A stretch of DNA of 64,000 nucleotides from Diphasiastrum complanatum (taxonomy: Eukaryota > Streptophyta > Lycopodiopsida > Lycopodiales > Lycopodiaceae). Below the pieces are notes generated by a model that saw only the letters and a list, made by a program, of their open reading frames with translations, was not told the DNA's origin and did not search any database. The translations under genes and the position numbers were made by a program. Within the stretch, counting starts at the first letter, position 1; each line of letters opens with the position of its first letter. Shown in pieces: positions 10,895 to 22,359 of this stretch. The stretch spans positions 40,061,323-40,125,322 of the forward strand of contig CM055103.1 of assembly GCA_029204225.1 (NCBI GenBank). Direction: 5' to 3'.

Positions 10895-13800
10895 GTTCAC
10901 ATCTATAGCTTTTTTCCTCCTTGTTCTTATAATTTTGTTGGAAAAACTTCAATGAGAAAAGGAACAACCTTGCAAGCCCAGAAGTAATATGTAATTACAT
11001 AAGACCATGAGGTGGCAACTTCCTTATCTGATTAGAGTCGGCCAGTTTCCAAAAGATTTTTTAAGCGAGTAATTAAATTCTCAAGAAAAATGTTGTATCT
11101 GAGAGCCTCGATTTGAAATGATAGGAAATGTAAAATTAGGCGTGCTTTGCCTCTTCAATGTCCCATTATGCAGCTGATTGGAGTGGAAACCCTGACCTCA
11201 AGGCAAAATTGGGTATGATTCTCTATGATAGGCTTCGACATGGCTGATTCTTTTCATCAACCCCATTAGATTTGTAGGATCCAATTTTGGCTATTCAGAG
11301 CTTCCAATGCAAACAATGATGGTCTGATAGAAACTTAGTAGAAACTTAATAATTATGCCTGTGAATCATTTGAGTGGGGATGTCATGCGAGATGCACACT
11401 GTTGGGCAGCAAGTAATGTCCCAGCTACCTAATTGCTAAGCTCTTATAGAAGCAAAACCTTCATTCATCATTAATAGAAACTTTAGGTTTGCAGCAAAAT
11501 GGAGAAAACCCAGCCAAAATCGTGACAAAAAAAGAAATTTGATGAAAAACGGATTTCCACAAGAAAGTAGGGTTTACTTGCCCTAAAGGATCTTCAGGAG
11601 AATGTAGGAATTACTTGCCCGAAAGCGTAGTCTATGTGTTTCTTGTTCCTATGTAGTGTGTTATTCATTCATCTTTTCTATTAACACTGCTTGTCTAAGA
11701 AAGAGAGGACTGATGATCGTGGCAGGGATCACCATCTGGATCAAAAGAGCTGGAACGAAGTTTCAGGTTAAGCTCTCAAGCTGCATCGCTCCTCCCTGCG
11801 CAGCGTCAGGCCAATGGTAGTATTGCAAAACTTAGAGACCTACATAGTGAACAGATAATGGCTGTGCCATTCCCTGCGCAAAGGAACGGAAATCTGGTTG
11901 GAACTAAGCTGATGGCAGATGAATTTTTAGCAGCTGCAGACAGGTCAATGATCTCTTTTGGCCCATGTGCAACTGCCCCATCAATTTACACCGATACAGG
12001 CTCAACAAGAGTCCCTCAAAAAAAATTTCAACTTTCTTCAGACTTGGGGCACACAAAATTGTGGATGGACACTGAAGGTCACTTGAAATATGATACACAT
12101 ACATATGATCACATAGCATTAACAGGACGGTCCAGAGATTCTGAAGAACGTCCTTGCCTTCCTGGACATGGTATTTCTATCCTTGACACAAATCTGAGTG
12201 TAGGAAAAGGACCTATACAAGAACCTACATTGGGGCTATGGCCTGAATGGAGGAAACTAACTGAACTTCAAACCAGCCAATGGCAGGCTCAGCAGGCAGC
12301 AGTAGCAGGGCAAGGGAACCTTTTTTCTAAAGGACATGCAGCCTGGCAGGCTCCTAGGCATCCAGTACCTAGTCATGCCTATAGTCAGGTTGGCGCTACC
12401 TCAGCACCTTCCACAGAGCTAGCTTCAAGGATTCCAGAGAGCCTTTTAAGGAATTTTGGGAATAGAGAAAGTTTCTTACCTCATTTAACTCTTTCTTCTG
12501 CTTCACCACCCCCAAAGCCATCATCTGTCAAGGCTGCTTGCCAATCTCTTTCTCAACATAAAGCTGAAAAGGAGCTAAGCTCTCTTTCATCAGAAAGTGA
12601 GTGGCTTGATCCATCTTTCCAAGGGGTAGTAATAAGCAATGGCATTCTGGAGGACAACAACAAGGCTGTAAAAATGCAGATAGAAAAATCTCAGAAACTG
12701 GAAAGTAGAAGAGATTGCTCAGGTCAAACCCCTAAAGTAAATACAAAGGAGGATCATAGTTCAAAAGCTGTTAAAGAAGCAGTGAACAATACCAAGGCTT
12801 TGGACAACCATTGTCAAGGAGATGCATTCATTACTCAAATTAGTACTCATTTGGAAGCTAAGGACAATTCTCAATTTGGTCATAACTTGCACAATCCAAA
12901 AGATTGCAGAGAAGCTATTTCACCAGGGGTTGGTCCAACATCCTTTGTTTCATCAGATTCTGAAGGAGCTTATAAACAAGATAAAGCCATTGAATTAGTC
13001 TATCAGGAAGAAAATCAGCAATTCCTGACACAACCATCATTCCAGGATACAAGTACCTCGTTGTTTATGTTGAAAGATAAGGAAAATAAGTTACTCTTGC
13101 CTTCCTTTCACCCAAGCACAGTCTTTCATGACGAAAGGAAATTGCTTAGGGGGCTTAAAAACCGAAGTCAAAGCTTTACTCACACGGACATGGATGATCA
13201 AGAGAAACCTGTGAAAGCTGCAGAGCCAGCTCTTCAGATGAAATTATCACATGTAAGAGATCCTTTTAATGGACGAGAAATTTCTCATGAAAGTTCAAGT
13301 TTACTGAAGCCCAAGATGGTAAAAAGATTTGAAGAATATGCTCAGCTTAGAAGTACTGAAAATTCAGAGGATGTAATAATTGAGTCCAATCAAGTTAACA
13401 GCAGTGATAAACTTGAACCGGGAGCCTTGCACAGTCTCCAATCTTTTGCTGCTGGTTTGATCAATGCAAAGGCAATCCATATCAAAGCTAGTGAATGGGT
13501 TAATAAACATGTCGATCAAGTAATAGAGCCCTTAGTGCCTGAGAAAGCACTCTCGGCAAGATTTGGTTCGAATAGGGCAAAAAACTGCTACCACAGGTTT
13601 AGCAGTGATGAATTAGTTGCTGAAAGTCTCGTAAAGTATAACCAGCTGAATTTGTTATCAAGAGAGCAAGGTGGTCTGTGCATGCAGGAACATGGAGCAA
13701 CAAGTGAACAGCCAACACCTTCAAACCAACTCAACAAACCAGGGATCATAACATTCTTGAAGTCTTCTTTAGAACATGAGAATTCTCGTGTTGTGGTTTC

Positions 13801-14779
13801 GACCCTCCAAGGACTTGAAGACGATGCAGAGGGTGACATGGACAATACGATCAATGTTGCTGCAAGCACTCTGCTAAGTTTTGTGAATAGGGCATCCTCA
13901 GTCCCTAAGGAGCTGAAAAACTTCAGGGAACTGACCCCACCTGTGCTTAAGCAATCGGTAGCTTGGTTTGCAAATGCAATACCAGAAGATGCAGAGTTCC
14001 AAAAATATCAAGAGCAAGGCACAGCCAAAAGCAATTCGGAAATTGCCATTCCAGTGTCACCCCCTGAATGTGGCATAGTGCCCTTGAAAGTGACATCACC
14101 CATGTATTCAGATAAACCTTGGAATGAAAGCTCCAATAAAGAATTTCTTAGGTTTCTGTCAAGAACATTAAATGCAGATATCAACAAGGATTGTGCATTG
14201 TACCAGAAGACAGATTCTTATGAAGCTATGACTCTGGCATTGAAACCATCTATTGTTAATCTAGATTCTGTCAGCCAGTATATGCCTGAAAGGTTCGAGA
14301 ACAAAAGCGATCTTCATGTGGGAAAAGACACTCGGAATAGAACATCCAAGAGAGGCAAAAGAAAAAAAGATTTCCAGAGTGAAATATTGCCTAGTATATC
14401 ATCTCTTTCAAGGCAAGAGATTAAAGAGGATATCCAGACATTGAGCAAAGTGGCTAAGTTAGTAAGGGAGAATGTGCGACACAACAGTGTGCTTACAAGG
14501 ACTAGCATGAGTTCATTGCATGAAGGGGAAGCTCCTGCACCTGCAGCACGTCGACGCGTTGCAAAAGTTTGCACCATGACAAATGTACATAGGGTGGAGT
14601 GTGCAGCAACTTCTAATGTGGCACTGCAAATGAAACAGTCGAATTTTGAGGATAACGGGGCTCCAAGTTGCAAGGTAGATGCAGCTGAACCACCATACTC
14701 ACTGGGAACGTGGCGTGATTTGACTCGGCGGAGGCGAATGCAACGATCAAGAAGACATTCTTTTGTGGAAAATCAGTAG
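10016..14779 (+). CDS. DUF863-family protein gene (two exons seen, N-terminal exon missing)
   Basis: Plant-specific protein of unknown function, DUF863 type. Exon A (10016-10894, 293 codons) and exon B (11726-14779, 1017 codons plus TAG) join in phase 0 across an 831-bp intron with GT...AG ends, giving at least 1310 residues. Family signs are VCELHRLYNVQKVLM at the start of exon A (the family pattern is VYELHRLYR.Q..LM), the acidic patch DEDLDDDSDGMEGG, and a C-terminal GTWRDLTRRRRMQRSRRHSF, like the W...TRR.RRQR end of DUF863 proteins. The middle is low in motifs, serine-rich and probably disordered. The exon preceding VCELHRLY, expected to supply the start codon, was not found. The first ATG inside exon A is at 10058, which would drop the conserved helix. 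No TE is seen in the exons. Confidence 0.75.
11726..14779 (+). CDS. DUF863 gene, large 3' exon
   Basis: Acceptor GATCGTGGCAG ends at 11725. The exon begins GSPSGSKELERSF in phase 0 and stays open for 1017 codons. Starting at the internal ATG 11858 would lose 44 codons of open frame, so the splice start is preferred. The last 20 residues are basic and carry the family's C-terminal signature. Confidence 0.8.
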   Translation, partial: GSPSGSKELERSFRLSSQAASLLPAQRQANGSIAKLRDLHSEQIMAVPFPAQRNGNLVGTKLMADEFLAAADRSMISFGPCATAPSIYTDTGSTRVPQKKFQLSSDLGHTKLWMDTEGHLKYDTHTYDHIALTGRSRDSEERPCLPGHGISILDTNLSVGKGPIQEPTLGLWPEWRKLTELQTSQWQAQQAAVAGQGNLFSKGHAAWQAPRHPVPSHAYSQVGATSAPSTELASRIPESLLRNFGNRESFLPHLTLSSASPPPKPSSVKAACQSLSQHKAEKELSSLSSESEWLDPSFQGVVISNGILEDNNKAVKMQIEKSQKLESRRDCSGQTPKVNTKEDHSSKAVKEAVNNTKALDNHCQGDAFITQISTHLEAKDNSQFGHNLHNPKDCREAISPGVGPTSFVSSDSEGAYKQDKAIELVYQEENQQFLTQPSFQDTSTSLFMLKDKENKLLLPSFHPSTVFHDERKLLRGLKNRSQSFTHTDMDDQEKPVKAAEPALQMKLSHVRDPFNGREISHESSSLLKPKMVKRFEEYAQLRSTENSEDVIIESNQVNSSDKLEPGALHSLQSFAAGLINAKAIHIKASEWVNKHVDQVIEPLVPEKALSARFGSNRAKNCYHRFSSDELVAESLVKYNQLNLLSREQGGLCMQEHGATSEQPTPSNQLNKPGIITFLKSSLEHENSRVVVSTLQGLEDDAEGDMDNTINVAASTLLSFVNRASSVPKELKNFRELTPPVLKQSVAWFANAIPEDAEFQKYQEQGTAKSNSEIAIPVSPPECGIVPLKVTSPMYSDKPWNESSNKEFLRFLSRTLNADINKDCALYQKTDSYEAMTLALKPSIVNLDSVSQYMPERFENKSDLHVGKDTRNRTSKRGKRKKDFQSEILPSISSLSRQEIKEDIQTLSKVAKLVRENVRHNSVLTRTSMSSLHEGEAPAPAARRRVAKVCTMTNVHRVECAATSNVALQMKQSNFEDNGAPSCKVDAAEPPYSLGTWRDLTRRRRMQRSRRHSFVENQ

Positions 14780-15198
14780 TTTGTTTGAATAACTCAATCA
14801 AACTACATGCTTGAAGGCAGTGGCTAAATTTTCTTGTTAATTTCTTGAGGGAACTGGAATGTAACTCTTTTGCAGTGAAGAACAGAGTAAGCTAAAAAGA
14901 TGTCAAATCCATGTGCACTACGTCCAGTGGTGAATGCTGCTTCTCTTTCAGCAATATTGTGGCTAGGATGGTCTTGGCAAATTGGTCGGGTTCAAATTGT
15001 CAACAAGAAAAATTGGGAGCCTACAGCACCATATTCTTTGATTTGCGGTTACAAGCAAGTTTTTTCTTTTTCTGCATGTAAACTGAAGAGTGCTTAATGC
15101 GGCAGCATGCTTTTCTTGCAATTGCCGAGTTCATGTACTGTGCAAAACTGGACCTACCGACAATGTTAAGCCAAGAGCCTACTTATTTATCCAATAAA
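14780..15198 (+). terminator. 3' region of the DUF863 gene with a poly(A)-signal candidate
   Basis: AATAAA at 15193-15198 lies 414 bases after the stop codon. It is the first good canonical signal on this strand. The actual cleavage site cannot be told from sequence. Confidence 0.35.
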
Positions 15199-18083
15199 AA
15201 ACAGGAAGAATCTGAGATTTACAACACTCAAGCTGGTGTGTAGAGGTTTTCTCAGTTAAGAAACATTCAATGATTTAATTTCTCGGTCCTGCACCTAATA
15301 TATTGACTTCAGTGCTATATGTAATGACTGCAGAAATAGCAAATTTGCAGAATAAATTTTGTGCAACTTTGTTTGGAATTTTCTCAGCTGAGAAAGGTTC
15401 TAGACAGATTCTCTGAGAATTTATGGTCTTGCAGCTGCTAGTTTAGTTTTTCAGACAGGTTGCAGCATATGTCCATTACGGTATCACTAAAGTTTAGAAC
15501 CTTGTGGGAGTTTGAACTGAAACTGGAGAACGCCAGAGGAAGATGATTTTAGTAACCGAGAAAAGGTCTACATATCATACAACTCAGGATCTGTGTTGCG
15601 CAAGACATTGCAACTTTCAATAGCCACTGCAATTCGTACTACTGCTGCTACTTTGTTTAAGCAAAATCCTTCAAAGAAACCTATGTTTTTAAAGGGACTC
15701 GTCCATAGTACACAAATTATGTTTCACTGGGACCACCCAATTGGGGTGGAGCTAAATGCCAACCTGAGCTGTTTGTCGGAGCGGGATGCAGCGCTATGCA
15801 CGAGCACTTCACCCCCTATGAGCAATGAGCGTGAATGTGCCTGCAGTGTGGTAACAAGAGGCTGGCAGGAGGCTCTGGCATGCCATCAGCTCAGAGTGGC
15901 ACTTAGCTCAATCCATTCGATTGCACTCCATTTTGTTATGCCCTTTCTACCCAAGCTTTTGTGGACCATGCGTTTGTTAGCTTTCCCTAACATTCCTCAT
16001 AGCCATGCAGCCTCTTGCCCTTAAAAAGAGGGGTTGAAGATATTCTGGTTTGAAAGCATTGAGTCAATTTTCACCCCGCTGTAAGGCTTCCAGGCCGAAA
16101 CCAATGTCGTGTCCTACCAGCATAAATTCAAGGTAAATCTCTTCATTGGAGCACCAGTAAAAGAAGACCTACAGCCAGGCAAATATCTTTAGAAATTTAA
16201 GAAAAAATTTACTAGTCTAGGATCATAGCCACATTAGGTATTGATGGCAAACAACCATCAAAAATTGTTTTTTTACAAGACTGAAGCACTCAAATCTGAA
16301 AATATTTCTCAGGTTGTTACATGCATTTCACTTTGATCCAATACTAGATGCATGCCTCTCAAAAGACATGCTACTTATCATAAAAAGCCAAATCTTTAGG
16401 TCTTTATCTTAATTATGTTGAAATTTATAGGTTTGGACATTCATTTGCACTATTCGATTATGGACAAAATACAAAAGTTTAAACAGCCACAAAGGCTAGA
16501 AATACTCGGACTTGTCATTTGGAGGCCCTTCCTTTGTAGACAACATTGATCTCATTACCATTACCATAATAGGCTTACACAATCAAAGCTGCCAGTTACA
16601 AGGCAAGAATAATCAAACATAACTAGCTATTAAAGAGTTCGGATATGAATCAGCAAAGCATTTCAGAGTACCGATTCTCATACTATTAAGGCTGAAACTC
16701 AAGGCTAATGGACAACACCCCCCCCCCCCCCCCCCCCCCCCCCAAATCCCAATTCTCTAAAATCCATATGTTCCAAAACTCGTGATTTAACTCAATGATG
16801 TGATGAATGAAGCTGCTTGACTATTGAGTTTCACATAATAAGATGGTGGGCTGAACATCAAATTATTAGCATTCATGACCAACAAAACTTTAGGCACTAT
16901 AGATGGACATAGATTAATGATCCCATGCAAATGTCTAACTATATGATGGCTCATCACTTCCAAAATCTTGCTACCAAAAGACCTACAAACTTTCCTAAGT
17001 TTGTCAACTTCAAGAAACAACTTTACAAGATTCTTGACAATCCTCAATATTTAGGTGAACTTGGTATCATTAGATCCATCTTTTGCATGATTAACATAAG
17101 TATCCAAAGATAATCTAAAAGGTCTTGTCATTCCTATTAAATTAGAACAAGCCTTTGAGAAGATTAATTAGGTACAACATCTTTGGATGTTGTATTGGGT
17201 TGGCTATCCCTCTTGACAATGAAAAATCTGAAATAGTTAAAGGTCAAAAAAATGGAACAATTGAGTATTTAATATCATGTACAAAAGACCACGCAATGAT
17301 GGAATAACAAACGATTGAGAATTTAGTGTTCTCAATCCAAGAACGACATTTGGTGGGTAGTATCATTCAAAGTATGTTTTTCTATTTACAATTTTATGGT
17401 TTCAATGTCATTATAATATTGGTTATTGTATTTCATATTGTTATGAATGAAAGTCCTTCACATTGTGCAATAATTTTCAAAGAATATTATGCAATTTTTT
17501 CTTGGATACTTTCAAGAAAAAGTATGAAATCACAATAGGGATCACATGCAAGGAAAAACACTATTTGTGGGAAATTGGAAACATTTCATGTTGAAAAGCA
17601 TTGTGTAGGTGATTCATAGACATTGACATGTATGTACAATGTTTCGCATGGAGGATCTGCTAAACATTTATGCTTGTATTGTTTGAGTCTAGTAAAGATG
17701 AGTAGTTATTTATTTGGTCCAATATACTCTTTTGAACATGTTTTGCTAATTATTTTGATTAATGTTCACATATGCACAATGCATGTTGAGGTGCAAATTA
17801 GCTTCTCTCAAAGAGTTCAAGCAGAGATTTATGTTCTTCGAACACTATTCACTCTTTCTACCTTCACTACAACACTCCACATGCTTAGCACTAATACACA
17901 CTTCATTCCACATTTTACACACTCACGCTCTTTTGAACATCGCATTGAAGGCAAATTTGCTAGAACATTCAAGAAAAATGACAAAAGTAGAAATATGCAT
18001 GAAATAACACCTACCAACAATGAGCTTTTCCACCACGTTGGTGTATTTTGTAGGTTTGGAGATCAAAATCATCAGTGGGAAAC
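15199..18083. other. No gene recognised
   Basis: Open frames at 15593-16024 and 17623-18135 (plus strand) have no recognisable domain, and their composition is like the surrounding DNA. The only distinct structure is the poly(C) run at 16718-16743. Confidence 0.4.
16718..16743. repeat. Poly(C) run of 26 bases
   Basis: An uninterrupted homopolymer of C in A+T-rich surroundings. The length is prone to assembly or polymerase slippage error. Confidence 0.9.
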
Positions 18084-18283
18084 GAAGACACAGTCTCGGA
18101 GGCATCAGAAAGGCCAGGACAGCATCAGACATTGAAAATCTGTTGAGTGGGGAAATTTTTACAACAATTCCTAGTTGTTAAGAAAAGCAGAGTCCCGGAG
18201 GCATCAAAAAGGCCAAGGCAGTATCAGACAGATTGAAAATCTGTTGAGTGGGAGAGATTTTTACAATGCTTCTAAGTTGTTGT
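18084..18283. repeat. Two-copy tandem repeat, ~99-bp unit
   Basis: The unit contains CGGAGGCATCA, AAGGCCA, GCATCAGACA and ATTGAAAATCTGTTGAGTGG. It recurs with an offset of about 99 bases (18094 vs 18193). It lies upstream of the copia gag relic and may be part of that element's LTR or leader. Confidence 0.75.
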
Positions 18284-18550
18284 GGAAAGTGCTATTTGTG
18301 TGAGAGGCTTGCCAAGAAATCTCTCATTTGTCTGTTTGGAGTACTGCAAATCACACTAAACAATGATAGTACTGCCATTCAGAGTTAGGAGGCTTCATAC
18401 TTTTCACATTACTGATCTCGGTCTTTTGAATGATCACACATTTTGAGATCTTTGCAAAGAGGAGGCTGCGTAGCCGCTGAACCGAAGTGGAGAATCTAGA
18501 ATATATTTCCTCTGAAAGTTCTGATATTCTCTCTACTTTTCATATTTTCT

Positions 18551-18802
18551 GTACCAATATCAGATCGACGTGCCAGAGGTAGGAAAAATCCTGAACAGTC
18601 GTACATCCGCGCGTCGTACAAATATAGCATATCCGTACCAATATCGGATCCACACGTCAAAAGTAAAGAAAATACTGAGCAGTCGTACATCCGTGCATCA
18701 TACCGATATCGCATACTCGTACCAATATCAAATCCACGCGCGCGAGCTAAAGAGAATTCCGAGCAGTCGTGCACCCGCGCGTTGTACCGATATCAGGTGT
18801 CC
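18551..18802. repeat. Three-copy tandem repeat, exact 84-bp period
   Basis: GTACCAATATC starts units at 18551, 18635 and 18719, each 84 bases apart. Units share AGCAGTCGTACATCCG-like and ACCGATATCGCATA-like segments and are rich in CG and GATATC. The period is a multiple of three, so the minus strand stays open over it with a 28-residue repeat; that frame is judged a by-product. It sits just before the copia gag at 18869. Confidence 0.85.
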
Positions 18803-18868
18803 AACCAAAAAAAAATTTACAGTTCTGTGGTGTGATAAATTTTGTGATCTAGACTCATCTATCCAGTA

Positions 18869-20159
18869 ATGGCAACTCTAAGCGAGAGTGTCATTGTTTG
18901 AAACGACAAATACATCTCGAATACTATTTCTGAAGACGAAGTTGCATACATTGCGGATGGATGATGGTGCAACTATAGCCGATCACATACGGAAGATCAA
19001 AGAGATCCGTGGAGAACGAGTACATGACTGTGAGATCGTGCAATTGACATTGAATAGTCTGAGTGAGTCACATCAAATGTTTGTGACGAGTATTGCCACA
19101 AGAGAAAATCTTCCAACCTATGAACAACTAGGTGGATTGCTTTTGCAAAAAGAGCAACGACAAGAGAACTTGAATCATCGTAACAGGAGCTATGATCAAG
19201 CTGTTGCAGTTAGAGGACGAGGTGGAAGATTTGGTCATGGAAGGTATCAATTGAGAGGAGGAAACTCAAACCGGGGATCATTTCAACAATTTCATGAGCA
19301 AGTCAATGATCGTCCGAATTGAGGCAGTTGGAATCAAGGCTGAGGTCAAGGACGCGGCTATTCAAGACAAAATAAACTTGGAAATTGTAGGTACTGCAAC
19401 AAACTTGGCCACTGGGAGCGTGAATGCTTCAAGAAACAGAAGGAGATGGAACAAAGAAAAGACAAATGGCAAGCAAGAAATTATGCTGATCAACATCAGT
19501 TTGATGACTATTATTATGAAGATAATTATACTGATCAACATCAATACGATAATGATCAATATAAAGATGATTTAGGTGAGAGTTCAAAATTGTTCATTAC
19601 AACATTAATGACAAGTGATGAAGCCAGGGATACCTGGTACATTGATAGTGGTGCATCCAAGCACATGACTTCAAGGAAAGAGTGGTTTTTCGAACTTAAG
19701 GAAACTGACAATGGTGATGAAGTTGGACAAGCTGATGGCAAATTGCTATCTGTTAAAGGAGCTGGAGTGGTACCAGTGAAGTTAGCCAGTGGAAAGATAA
19801 AGCAGATAAGCAATGTGCAATATGTACATGGCTTAGCTAACAATCTACTATTTGTTGGGACGATGGCTGATCAACAACTCAAGGTTGAGTTTGACAATGA
19901 CAAATGTCTTGTCAAAGACATCAAGAATCACTACAAAGTGATTGCTACAGGAGCTAGAGTCAAGTGGAACTGACTCTACAAATTGAATGCGAGATCTTTT
20001 ACTCAAGCTATGGTAAGCACTATTGATAGTCGAAGTGATCTTTGACATCAAAGGTTTGGTCATATTAGTGCTCAAGGCTTGAAAATCCTTAAAAGAGGTA
20101 ATCTAGTTGTTGGATTGCCTGATATCTCTTTTGAAGGAAAAATTTGTGAGGGTTGCATA
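18869..20159 (+). mobile_element. Ty1/copia relic A: gag, zinc knuckle, protease, pre-integrase
   Basis: A possible gag start ATG lies at 18869, followed by a frameshift near 18880. From 18888 one frame runs through the whole segment. It has gag (UBN2-like; DDGATIADHIRKIKEI, LTLNSLSESH), a CCHC zinc knuckle CRYCNKLGHWEREC at 19386-19427, protease WYIDSGASKHMTS at about 19635, a LLFVGTMADQ segment, and the pre-integrase HQRFGHI...LVVGLPDI...CEGC ending near 20155. Stops in this frame are all TGA (about 19320, 19350, 19971 and 20043). The copy is cut at 20159 by the LTR of copia element B, so integrase and RT are absent. Confidence 0.85.
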
Positions 20160-20806
20160 TGTGAAAGATTCAACTAGTTTCATCACATTTTGCAATATTT
20201 CCATATTTGGCATATTGAGGCCAAAACTTGTTTTAGACTTAGAGGTTGACTTTTCAAAGTTCATTAGTCTAAATTTCATTTGAATAAACACTTTTTGAAA
20301 GTGTGGGAAAGATAGAATGCGAGTTTGAGTAGATTCAATTTGAATAAGTTGGGTACATTGAATCTAGACCCAAAATTGGTAGGGTTAGCATTTTGGTGGG
20401 AAAGTCAAGTGGCCAAATAGGGTTTGGACCTGCTATAAAAGGATGTAACTCGTGGAGAGAGTCTTCTCTCTTCTCTATCTCATTTCATGCTTATACATGG
20501 TTCTCTTGGGTTCTACTATCCATTGGTGCACTATCTTGGTGATTGCTTGCAATTCTATGTGTAGAATGATCTATATTTGCTATTTTTGGATCCACACGTG
20601 CGAAATACAGTAGCTTGCTGGTTTTGTATGGACAGCAACAGTACATAATCATTTCATTCAAGTTTGATCAAGTTCTATTAGTGTTTGCATCTCAAATTGT
20701 GTGTAGATGCTGATTTTTCTACATTGGTGAAATTGGTAGTGTATTTCTCTTTCTAGCCAAAGATCATTCAAGTAGATTGGATCTTAAGGATCTAAAATCT
20801 TTCACA
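20160..20806 (+). mobile_element. 5' LTR of copia element B (647 bp)
   Basis: Begins TGTGAAAGATT and ends AATCTTTCACA, an exact 11-base terminal inverted repeat with TG...CA ends. A TATA box (TATAAAA) lies at 20434-20440. It is followed at once by a primer-binding site. It is inserted into copia relic A right after the CEGC segment. No 3' LTR was found, so no target duplication can be tested. Confidence 0.9.
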
Positions 20807-20818
20807 TGGTATCAGAGC
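20807..20818 (+). other. Primer-binding site of copia element B
   Basis: TGGTATCAGAGC directly abuts the LTR end. This is the standard plant copia site complementary to the 3' end of initiator tRNA-Met. Confidence 0.9.
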
Positions 20819-21405
20819 TTGTGTTTCAGGTTATGAAGGAGAAAATCAGATCTATCAATGATTTGGTGAAGATATCAAGTCTAGAGCATGCTAGAGAGGA
20901 TTCTACACCAAAATCGGATTTTTTGCTTTTGTAGATTGGATATTTTGTAGATCAAAACACTAAATAGGTCAATATACTTGTTCAATTCCGTTTTTTGATT
21001 TCACATGCTGGATTTGGCCGATTTTTGGATCATTGGTTTAGGCTAAGTGGTGGCTTATAGATTGCATATCAAATTTTCAGCATTTGCATGTAGATTTGGA
21101 ATAGTCAATTTTTTGTGATTTTGTCAAAACCCTCATTTTGATTGGATCTCTAGATAGTGAGGTTGCTGGACTTCATTTGAGTGTGTTTCAATCTTAGGAA
21201 GTGGCAAAAGTCATTAGATTGAGGATAGATCATAGGTTGATCAAGATTCTATGATTCTATGTGTTGATTTGCTTGGATAAGTGCTAGAGAGAACTTGTGA
21301 TATAGTTTCAAATCTTGGTGATTTCTTTTGAAAGCATTTGTCGTTGTTCAAAGGAGTGCTTTGTGCATTGAAACAGGTTGAAAGAGAAGATCAGGTCATT
21401 GCTAC

Positions 21406-22359
21406 ATGGCAACCTCAATTGGAGTCATGTTGGAAGCCAATGATAGGCTTACCTCAAGTAACTATTCATTATGGAAAGTGAGGATGGAGTCACTTCTTGA
21501 GATGAATGATGTTTTGGATATTGTTGTAGGTTTGGAGGAGAGACCAACAACACAACAAGATCAATTGAGGTATGACAAGAGGGCCAAGAAGGCTCTACAC
21601 ATGATAAAGATGAATGTTACCAATGAACTTCTCAAGGAAGTTGGTAAGTGCACATCATCTTTGGAAGCTTGGAATTCATTGAAGAAGCTTTATGAATCCA
21701 AGTCTACTTCTAGAGTGTTGACTCTAAGAAGGCAAATCTTTTCTTGTTTGCAAAATAATAAAGAAAGTCCAAGTACTTTTGTTTTGAGAATGAAAGCATT
21801 GAATGATGAGTTAGCTTGCATAGATGAAAGCATTAAGGAAGGAGAGCTTATTCAAGTGATTCTTAATGGCTTGTTGGATGCTCATGCTAACATTGTTCAA
21901 AGTATTGCTATTCAAAAGACTTTTCCAAGTTTGATGGATCTTCAAGAGACCTTGATCAATGAGGAATATAGGCTTCAAGCAAGAGGTGGATCTACATCGA
22001 CACTTCAAGAGGATGCTATGTTCACAAAGGGCAAATTCAAGGGCAAAACCAAAAGCAAGTGGTCTAAAGGGCAAGATCAAGTGGATGCTTCTTCAAGTGG
22101 CAAAAATAAGGATAGATCAAAGCTCAAGTGCTTCTATTGTGGCATCAAAGGACACTATTACTATTTCATCACATTCATTGATGACTATAGTAGACATATC
22201 TGGATTTATTTCATAAGCAAGAAATCTGATGCTTTTGTCAAGTTTAGAGAGTTCAAGGCTCTAGTTGAAAAACAAACAGGTTGTTATATTAAGACCCTCA
22301 GATCAGATGGTGGCGATGAGTATTTTTCAATAGAGTTTATAAATTTTTGCAAAGATTAG
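21406..22359 (+). pseudogene. Gag fused in frame to integrase by internal deletion
   Basis: A 317-residue open frame starting MATSIGVMLEANDRLTSSNY. Gag includes WKVRMESLLEM, LKKLYESKSTSRVL and LIQVILNGL. The CCHC knuckle starts CFYCGIKGH (about 22133), and the next residues are YYYFITFIDDYSRHIWIYF, the integrase core. The last Cys of the knuckle, the whole protease and the pre-integrase zinc domain are missing, yet the frame is kept. It ends at a TAG after INFCKD. Whether it is ever made is unknown. Confidence 0.85.

Noticed and set aside
15593-16024. 143-codon open frame downstream of the DUF863 gene
   Set aside because: No domain, ordinary composition, no splice or neighbour support; judged a chance frame.
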